From: an uncultured Nocardioides sp.
GTDB lineage: Bacteria > Actinomycetota > Actinomycetes > Propionibacteriales > Nocardioidaceae
Assembly (NCBI RefSeq): GCF_946885725.1
Contig: NZ_CAMPGZ010000051.1
Location: 1 to 21,639, forward strand
Length of the DNA: 21,639 nucleotides
Direction of reading: 5' to 3'
Of the stretch, positions 8,696 through 14,564 are shown piece after piece; the stretch's first letter is position 1, and each line of letters starts with the position of its first letter. Made by a program: the position numbers and the translations under genes. The notes under the pieces were generated by a model. The model was not told the DNA's origin. It did no database searches and saw only the letters and a list, made by a program, of their open reading frames with translations.

Positions 8696-10267
8696 GTGCA
8701 GGAGCGTCATGTTCCCGTCCTGGTCGTCGGTGGCAGCCTGGTCGGGCTGACGACGTCGGTGCTGCTCGCCGACCAGGGCGTCCCGCACCTGCTGGTGGAG
8801 AGTCACCGCGGCACCGCGATCCATCCGCGTGCGGCGTCGTTCCACCAGCGCACGATGGAGGTCTTCCGGTCCGTCGGTCTCCAGCAGGCCGTAGAGGAGG
8901 CGGCGGCAGCGGAGTTCCTGCAGAACGGCGCGATCATGGCGGTCGAGAGCCTGGGCGGGAAGGAGCTGGCCTACTTCTTCCACTCCTACAACGATGGCGT
9001 CGAGGGGCTCAGCCCCACCGACCGGTTGTTCGTGACCCAGGTCGGCCTCGAGCCGGTGCTGCGCGCACGAGCCGCCGACCTGGGCGCCGACCATCGGTTC
9101 GGCACCGAGCTCGTGTCCTTCGAGCAGCGCGACGACCAGGTCCGGTCGGTGATCCGGTCGCGCGAGGACGGCACGGAGGAGGTCGTGGTCTCCGACTACC
9201 TGGTCGCTGCGGACGGAGCGCACAGCCGGATCAGGGAGCGGCTCGGCATCGGGATGGCGGGCCGCGGCAGCTTCGCCGACTGCGTGACGATCTACTTCAA
9301 GGCGGACGTGAAGCCGTTCCTGGGCGACCGCAACCTCAGCGTCGTCTACGTCAACCACCCGACGCTGCTGGGGTTCTTCCGCTTCTCCATCACCGGTGAC
9401 TCGGGCTTCCTCGCGGTGTTCTCCACGACGGCGGCCGACGGGACCCGCGACACCAGCGTGGGCGAGGACATGCCGACCGAGCGGTCCGTCGAGCTGGTGC
9501 GCACGGCACTGGGTGCGGACGACGACGTGGCGGTCGACATCGAGAGCGTGCAGCGGTGGAGCGCCAGCGCCGCGACGGCGGAGGCCTTCTCCGACGGGCG
9601 GGTGTTCCTCGCCGGCGACTCGGCGCACGTGATGCCTCCGACCGGCGGGTTCGGTGGCAACACCGGCGTGGCCGACGCCCACAACCTGGCCTGGAAGCTC
9701 GCGATGGTGACCCAAGGCCTGGCCGGGTCCGGGCTCCTGGCGTCGTACGACGAGGAGCGGCGGCCGATCGGCGCCCTCACGGTCGAGCAGGCATACACGC
9801 GCTACGTGCTGCGTGTCGATCCTTCCCTGCCGCAGGACGACCTGCAGCCGGCGCTCGACGACGCGTCGATCGAGCTCGGCGCGGTGTACCGGTCGGGCGG
9901 GGTGGCCGACACCAGCACGCCCGACGCGCCTCTTGCCGATCCCCGTGCGCGGACCTGGGCGCCGGGCACCCGGGCCCCGCACGTCGAGCTCGCGGACGGC
10001 CGGTCCACGGTCGACGTACCCGGCCACGGCTTCGGGCTGCTGGTCGACGGGCCCGCGGAGGACTGGGTCAAGGTGGCCGACGAAGCGAGTGCGTCCCTCG
10101 GGGTCCCGGTCAACGTGTCCCGGGTCGACGCCGTCGACTCCGGGTTGCAGGGGGCTGCGCTGCTGCGACCTGACGGAGTGGTTGCCTGGCGCACCTCCGA
10201 CCCGGCGACAGTCGCCGGGCTGGACACCGTCCTGGCAGCGCTGCTCGACCGGAGACCGTCGGCCTGA
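8696..10267 (+). CDS. FAD-dependent aromatic ring hydroxylase (PheA/TfdB/MhpA type)
   Basis: A 523-aa group A flavoprotein monooxygenase that would hydroxylate an activated aromatic ring with O2 and NAD(P)H. Motifs: dinucleotide fold VLVVGGSLVGLTTSVLLADQG (8-28), the DG motif LVAADGAHSRIRERLGI (169-185), and the GD motif FLAGDSAHVMPPTGGFGGNTG (304-324) that binds the FAD ribityl chain. The remaining C-terminal part (about 400-523) looks like the thioredoxin-like domain of phenol hydroxylase relatives. Translation probably starts at GTG 8696, only 4 bp after the amidohydrolase stop; the nearby ATG is out of frame. With LigAB in the divergent operon, it could create the vicinal diol needed for extradiol cleavage (inference). 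Confidence 0.93.
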   Translation: MQERHVPVLVVGGSLVGLTTSVLLADQGVPHLLVESHRGTAIHPRAASFHQRTMEVFRSVGLQQAVEEAAAAEFLQNGAIMAVESLGGKELAYFFHSYNDGVEGLSPTDRLFVTQVGLEPVLRARAADLGADHRFGTELVSFEQRDDQVRSVIRSREDGTEEVVVSDYLVAADGAHSRIRERLGIGMAGRGSFADCVTIYFKADVKPFLGDRNLSVVYVNHPTLLGFFRFSITGDSGFLAVFSTTAADGTRDTSVGEDMPTERSVELVRTALGADDDVAVDIESVQRWSASAATAEAFSDGRVFLAGDSAHVMPPTGGFGGNTGVADAHNLAWKLAMVTQGLAGSGLLASYDEERRPIGALTVEQAYTRYVLRVDPSLPQDDLQPALDDASIELGAVYRSGGVADTSTPDAPLADPRARTWAPGTRAPHVELADGRSTVDVPGHGFGLLVDGPAEDWVKVADEASASLGVPVNVSRVDAVDSGLQGAALLRPDGVVAWRTSDPATVAGLDTVLAALLDRRPSA

Positions 10268-10301
10268 GCGGTGGGCTGCCCGCCTCCGTAGGGTTGGTGG
10301 C

Positions 10302-11078
10302 ATGCCAGGGCTCGTCGATCTCCTCGCTGCATCGGAGCGCGTCGTGGGCTTCACCGGCGCGGGCGTGTCCACCGAGTCCGGCATCCCCGACTTCCGGTCG
10401 CCGGGCGGCGTCTGGACGCGCTACGACCCGATGGACTTCACCTTCGAGCGGTACGTCGAGTCGGCGGACGTGCGCGCTCGCTCGTGGGAGATGCGGCGGG
10501 AGTTCTTCGGGACGCCGTTCGAGCCGAACCCGGCGCACCACGCCTTCGCCGCGCTCGAGAAGGCGGGGCGCTGCCGCGGTGTGGTGACGCAGAACATCGA
10601 CGGCCTGCACCAGGCGGCCGGGTCGCGCGAGGTCGTCGAGCTGCACGGCACCGCGGTCGAGGTGATGTGCATCGGTCACGCCGACGCCATCCGGGGCACC
10701 GGCACGCCGAACGGGTGCGGCTTCCGCGAGCACTGGACCTGGGCGATCGCCCAGGTCGACGCCGGCGACCCCGACCCGCGCTGCCCGGGGTGCGGCGGAC
10801 TGGTGAAGTCGGCGACGGTGTCGTTCGAGCAGGTGCTGTTTCCGGGCGTGGTCGAGCGCGCCTACGGCCTCGCCGCCACCTGCGACCTGATGATCGCGGC
10901 CGGCTCGTCGCTGCAGGTCTACCCAGCCGCCGGCCTGCCGCAGGTGGCGGTGGGCCATGGCGCCCGGCTGGTGATCGTGAACGACGAGGAGACGCCGCTG
11001 GACGATCTCGCCGTGCTCGTCGTACGCGGCAAGGCGGGGGAGACGCTCGGTCCCGCGGTCGCGAAGGCGCTCAGCTGA
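10302..11078 (+). CDS. Sir2-family NAD-dependent protein deacylase (sirtuin)
   Basis: A 258-aa sirtuin that would remove acyl groups from lysines using NAD+. Motifs: GFTGAGVSTESGIPDFRSPGG (16-36), TQNIDGLH (97-104), catalytic H115 in ELHGTA, and the NAD-binding GSSLQVYPAA (201-210). The zinc module is unusual. The last pair is normal (C161-x2-C164), but where a first CxxC is expected there is C123-I-G-H126, followed by a single C139. The fold may use Cys/His ligation or a shifted set. The ATG at 10302 fits the conserved N-terminus; the frame continues upstream without family support. It starts 34 bp after the hydroxylase stop, so read-through is possible, but its function does not belong to the pathway. 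Confidence 0.93.
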   Translation: MPGLVDLLAASERVVGFTGAGVSTESGIPDFRSPGGVWTRYDPMDFTFERYVESADVRARSWEMRREFFGTPFEPNPAHHAFAALEKAGRCRGVVTQNIDGLHQAAGSREVVELHGTAVEVMCIGHADAIRGTGTPNGCGFREHWTWAIAQVDAGDPDPRCPGCGGLVKSATVSFEQVLFPGVVERAYGLAATCDLMIAAGSSLQVYPAAGLPQVAVGHGARLVIVNDEETPLDDLAVLVVRGKAGETLGPAVAKALS

Positions 11079-11760
11079 GCGCGCGGTCGAGCGCCGCCTG
11101 CACGTGCAGCGTCGTGCACGGGAACACCGGCAGCTCGGAGTCGGCCTGGTGGACCAGCAGCTCCAGCTCGGTGCAGCCGAGGATCACGCCTTGCGCACCG
11201 GCGTCCCACAGCTCGTCGATCAGTGAGACGACCGTGGTGCGGCTGGTGTCGAGCACCTTGCCGTGGACGAGCTCGTCGTAGACGATGCGGTCGACCGTCT
11301 CGTGGTGCCGCTCCTCGGGCACGACCACGTCGACGCCGTGCGAGGCGATCCGGTCGGTGAAGAACGACCGGCTCATCGTGAACGCGGTGCCGATCAGCCC
11401 GACCTTGGTCAGGTTCTGCGCCTTGGCGGCGTCGGCGACGACCTCGGCCAGGTGCAGGAACGGTACGTCGATCGCGGCCTCGACCTGGTCGGCCACGACG
11501 TGGAACGACGTCGTGCACATCAGCACCAGGTCGGCCCCGGCGGCCTGGACGCCGCGCGCGGCCCCGGCCAGCAGGGCACCGGCCGCGTCCCAGTCCTCAC
11601 GGCGCTGCATGTCGGTCAGCTCGGCGAACTCGATCGAGGACAGCACGACCTTCGCGGAGTGCAGCCCGCCGAGCCGCTCCTCGACGCCCGTGTTCAGCAG
11701 CCGGTAGTACTCGAGGCTGCTCTCCCAGCTCATGCCTCCGACGAGGCCGATGGTCAGCAC
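11071..11760 (-). CDS. Aspartate/glutamate racemase family protein
   Basis: A 229-aa member of the Asp/Glu racemase superfamily, close to YgeA/AspR-like proteins. The opening LTIGLVGGMSWESSLEYY is characteristic. The two catalytic cysteines are C82 in LVLMCTTSFH and C196 in ILGCTELELL, so both acid-base partners for PLP-independent racemisation are present. The chosen start is GTG 11760, preceded by GAGG at 8-nt spacing; another in-frame GTG lies at 11781. Its stop overlaps the sirtuin stop tail-to-tail by 8 bp. The exact substrate (aspartate, glutamate or a hydantoin-like compound) cannot be read from the sequence. Confidence 0.9.
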   Translation of the reverse strand: MLTIGLVGGMSWESSLEYYRLLNTGVEERLGGLHSAKVVLSSIEFAELTDMQRREDWDAAGALLAGAARGVQAAGADLVLMCTTSFHVVADQVEAAIDVPFLHLAEVVADAAKAQNLTKVGLIGTAFTMSRSFFTDRIASHGVDVVVPEERHHETVDRIVYDELVHGKVLDTSRTTVVSLIDELWDAGAQGVILGCTELELLVHQADSELPVFPCTTLHVQAALDRALS

Positions 11761-11822
11761 GCGCCGATCCTCGCACAGCACGGATCTTTACTTCTGTCGG
11801 TGGCCTCCGGGAGGCTCGGGAA

Positions 11823-13232
11823 ATGACTCCCCGCACTCAGCCGACAGGCGGCCAAGGCGTCCACTGCTCCTTCATCCCGCCGTACCTCCTCGAGCGGGTG
11901 GCCGCGCAGCACCCCGACGACGAGGTCTGCGACTCCTGCCGCGGCACGCTGCGGCTCGACGCCGAGCTGCGCGAGCGCCGCCACCTGGTCGCGACGGCGG
12001 GGCGCGCCGAGACGCCGGTGCTCGGAGCCGACGTCGCGGGCGCCTTCGCGGTCTTCACCGCCGGCAACACCACCTCGCTGCCGGGTCGCCGTGTGCGCGG
12101 CGAAGGCGACGCCGAGACCGGCGACGCGGCGGTCGACGAGGCCTGGACCGGCGTCCGCGAGTCCCTGTCGCTGTTCGCCGAGGAGTTCTCGCGCACGTCG
12201 TACGACGACAACGGCGCGCCGGTGGTCGCGACCGTCCACTACGCCCGCGGCTACAACAACGCGTTCTGGGACGGCCGGCAGCTCGTGTTCGGCGACGGCG
12301 ACGGCCGCGTGTTCGCCCGGTTCACCAAGCCGATCGACGTGCTCGGCCACGAGTTCACCCACGCGGTCACCGAGCACACCGCCGGGCTCGTCTACCAGGG
12401 GCAGTCGGGCGCGCTCAACGAGTCGGTCTCCGACGTGTTCGCCTCGTGTCTGAAGCAGCGGCTCCTCGGCCACACGGCCGACACGGCCGACTGGCTGATC
12501 GGCGAGGGGCTCTTCATGCCCTCGGTGCGGGGCGTCGCGCTGCGGTCGATGCAGGAGCCGGGCACTGCCTACGACGATCCCGTGCTCGGCAAGGACCCTC
12601 AGGTGGGGTCGATGGCCGACTACGTCGACACCGACCAGGACAACGGCGGCGTCCACATCAACTCCGGCATCCCCAACCGTGCGTTCCACCTGGCCGCGGT
12701 CGCGCTGGGCGGCAGCGCCTGGGAGGTGCCCGGCCGCATCTGGTACGCCGCCCTGACCGGTGGCATCGGCCCCGACACCGACTTCGCCGCGTTCGCCGCG
12801 GCCACCGTGCAGGCAGCGGCGGACGTCTCCGACGAGGCACGGACCGCCGTCGCCGAGGCCTGGACCGAGGTCGGCGTCCCGGTGGGCGCCGGCGTGGGCG
12901 GCGGACGACCCGTCCCTGTGCCCGGAAACGGGTCGCCTGGCCGGCCTGATGGGGAGGACGCAGGCGGCCTGGTGGTCGTCACCCGCAGCGGCGGCATCGT
13001 CGGCCGCACGGAGCAGGCTGAGGTCCGGCTCGGCGAGGACCCACGCAGCCCCGACGTCGAACGGCTGCTGTCCCGGGTCGACCTGCCGGGGCTCGCGGCC
13101 ACGACGCCGTCGCGGCCCCAGCCGGACCGCTACGTCTACACCTTCACCGTCGGGGGGCGCCAGGTCGTCCTGCCCGAGCAGGATCTCCCGCCCGAGCTCT
13201 CCGAGCTCGCGTCGTTGCTGCTGGAGGGCTGA
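11823..13232 (+). CDS. Protealysin-like M4 metallopeptidase fused to an emfourin-like inhibitor domain
   Basis: A 469-aa protein. Residues 13-30 (HCSFIPPYLLERVA) match the short protealysin-type propeptide with its PPYLL motif. The thermolysin-like catalytic domain (about 65-352) has HEFTH (176-180), the third zinc ligand E200 in ALNESVSD, and catalytic H278 in NGGVHINSGIPN. No signal peptide is visible, as in protealysins. A Gly/Pro-rich linker (353-381) leads to a C-terminal domain (382-469) with VVVTRSGGIVG and a YVYTFTVGGRQVVLPEQDLPPEL block. This resembles emfourin, the protealysin inhibitor that in Serratia is a separate gene beside the protease. A fused inhibitor could keep the enzyme latent in the cell (inference). 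GGGAGG precedes the ATG. Confidence 0.93.
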   Translation: MTPRTQPTGGQGVHCSFIPPYLLERVAAQHPDDEVCDSCRGTLRLDAELRERRHLVATAGRAETPVLGADVAGAFAVFTAGNTTSLPGRRVRGEGDAETGDAAVDEAWTGVRESLSLFAEEFSRTSYDDNGAPVVATVHYARGYNNAFWDGRQLVFGDGDGRVFARFTKPIDVLGHEFTHAVTEHTAGLVYQGQSGALNESVSDVFASCLKQRLLGHTADTADWLIGEGLFMPSVRGVALRSMQEPGTAYDDPVLGKDPQVGSMADYVDTDQDNGGVHINSGIPNRAFHLAAVALGGSAWEVPGRIWYAALTGGIGPDTDFAAFAAATVQAAADVSDEARTAVAEAWTEVGVPVGAGVGGGRPVPVPGNGSPGRPDGEDAGGLVVVTRSGGIVGRTEQAEVRLGEDPRSPDVERLLSRVDLPGLAATTPSRPQPDRYVYTFTVGGRQVVLPEQDLPPELSELASLLLEG

Positions 13233-13249
13233 CTCGATCTGGGGACGGG

Positions 13250-13633
13250 TCAGCGCGCGGCGCGGCGTCCGCGCACCGGCGGGTCCGGCTCGGCGTCGGG
13301 CTCCGACGTTCCCCGCCCGAGACCGATGACCCCGGCCACGACCGCGACGATGCCCGCGAGCAGCACCAGGACGTACTGCGTGGCGAGCCCCTCGATCGAC
13401 AGCCAGACGCTGTAGCCGAGCGCCGGCGTGGCAACAGCGACGATGGCCCGCAGCCAGATGGGAGCGTTGGCGACCAGGGCGTAGCCCGCGAACGCGAACG
13501 CGACGATCAGTAGCCCGAGACCGACCAGGTAGGAGTAGCGCTCCGGCTCCTCTCCCCAGCCCAGCAGGGCCGAGGCCCCCCAGGCCAGGCCGGCGACGAT
13601 CGACACGAGAGACGCCCACTTGCTCGATCGCAT
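13250..13633 (-). CDS. Small multi-pass membrane protein of unknown function
   Basis: A 127-aa hydrophobic protein with about four predicted membrane helices: near residues 7-25 (SLVSIVAGLAWGASALLG), 34-54, 61-79 and 87-105. A charged C-terminal tail (about 106-127) is rich in Asp, Glu, Pro and Arg. I do not recognise a family. The ATG at 13633 is followed immediately by MRSSKW, a positively charged N-terminus suited to membrane insertion; the frame continues upstream only as a shadow of the SDR gene. Its 3' end faces the M4 protease gene 17 bp away, and its 5' end faces the SDR gene across a 108-bp divergent spacer. Codon pattern matches the neighbours. Confidence 0.72.
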   Translation of the reverse strand: MRSSKWASLVSIVAGLAWGASALLGWGEEPERYSYLVGLGLLIVAFAFAGYALVANAPIWLRAIVAVATPALGYSVWLSIEGLATQYVLVLLAGIVAVVAGVIGLGRGTSEPDAEPDPPVRGRRAAR

Positions 13634-13741
13634 GAGGCGTAGTGTGCCGGGTCCGTCCGGCCTTGGCAGCACCAGGCTGGACCGGACCCGGTGCTCGGCC
13701 CCAGCGTCCCGCCGTGGGACGGCCGCGCGATGATGGGCCGC

Positions 13742-14491
13742 ATGCCGAATCCCACCGCCGTCGTGACCGGTGCCAGCAGCGGCATCGGTGCCGCCACCGC
13801 CCGCCGGCTCGCCGCCGAGGGCTTCCACGTCTGGTGCGCGGCCCGCCGCGAGGAACGGATCAAGGAGCTCGCCGACGAGATCGGCGGTACGGCGATCCGC
13901 TGCGACGTGACCGACGCCGACCAGGTCGCCGCGCTCGCGGAGGCCGTGGGCCCGCGGCTCGACGTGCTCGTCAACAACGCGGGCGGCGCGTTCGGCGCGG
14001 ACCCGGTCGCCGAGGCGGACGCCGACCAGTGGCGGCAGATGTACGAGGTCAACGTGATCGGCCTGATGCAGGTCACCAAGGCGCTGCTGCCCGCGCTGAT
14101 CGCCTCCGGCGCCGGCGTCATCCTCAACGTCGGCTCGACGGCCGGCCGGATCGCGTACGAGGGCGGGGCCGGCTACACCGCCGCCAAGCACGGCACCAAG
14201 GTCGTCACCGAGACGCTGCGGCTCGAGCTCTACGACCAGCCGGTGCGGGTCTGCGAGATCGCGCCGGGCATGGTGCGCACCGACGAGTTCGCGACCGTCC
14301 GCTTCGGTGGCGACGAGGAGAAGGCCGCGGCGGTGTACGCCGGAGTCGCCGAGCCGCTGGTCGCCGAGGACATCGCCGACGCGATCACCTGGATGGTCAC
14401 CCGGCCGCCGCACGTGAACATCGACGAGCTGGTGATCCGGCCGCGCGCCCAGGCCGCGCAGCACAAGGTGCACCGCGTCTTCGACGAGTGA
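13742..14491 (+). CDS. Short-chain dehydrogenase/reductase (SDR)
   Basis: Classical SDR of 249 aa. The cofactor motif is VVTGASSGIGAATARRLA (7-24), the structural motif is LVNNAGGAFG (76-85), and the catalytic set is S132 (NVGSTAG), Y145 and K149 (YTAAK). Overall layout and length resemble YdfG-like 3-hydroxy-acid or serine dehydrogenases. CAARREER after the second strand suggests NADP preference (inference from the basic residues). The chosen ATG is the last of three close Met codons (13730, 13733 and 13742) and begins right before the conserved strand; no strong ribosome site separates them. It stands alone, with the iron-box promoter downstream, so it is probably not part of that unit. Confidence 0.9.
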   Translation: MPNPTAVVTGASSGIGAATARRLAAEGFHVWCAARREERIKELADEIGGTAIRCDVTDADQVAALAEAVGPRLDVLVNNAGGAFGADPVAEADADQWRQMYEVNVIGLMQVTKALLPALIASGAGVILNVGSTAGRIAYEGGAGYTAAKHGTKVVTETLRLELYDQPVRVCEIAPGMVRTDEFATVRFGGDEEKAAAVYAGVAEPLVAEDIADAITWMVTRPPHVNIDELVIRPRAQAAQHKVHRVFDE

Positions 14492-14528
14492 CGACCCTCG
14501 GCAGCCCTGTCCGCTGGTCCAGCGCGGA

Positions 14529-14558
14529 TTGGCTCAGGTAAGCCTTACCTAATACGAT
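14529..14558 (+). promoter_or_regulatory. Promoter of the adenylation-acyltransferase gene, probably leaderless
   Basis: TTGGCT (14529-14534) and TACGAT (14553-14558) are separated by 18 bp that are filled by the iron box. The -10 ends six bases before the GTG at 14565, so transcription should start at or beside the start codon. No Shine-Dalgarno sequence is present, which agrees with a leaderless message. Confidence 0.6.
14534..14552. promoter_or_regulatory. DtxR/IdeR-type iron box
   Basis: TCAGGTAAGCCTTACCTAA is a near-perfect palindrome: AGGTAAG-C-CTTACCT, with TAA on the right and TCA on the left. It closely fits the 19-bp DtxR/IdeR/DmdR consensus TTAGGTTAGSCTAACCTAA. It fills the spacer between the -35 and -10 elements, so Fe(II)-loaded repressor should shut the gene off when iron is plentiful. 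Confidence 0.82.
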
Positions 14559-14564
14559 CCTGCG

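Noticed and set aside
8393..10384. 663-codon minus-strand open frame opposite the FAD hydroxylase
   Set aside because: Arg-rich shadow with no recognisable domain; the plus strand has all flavoprotein motifs.
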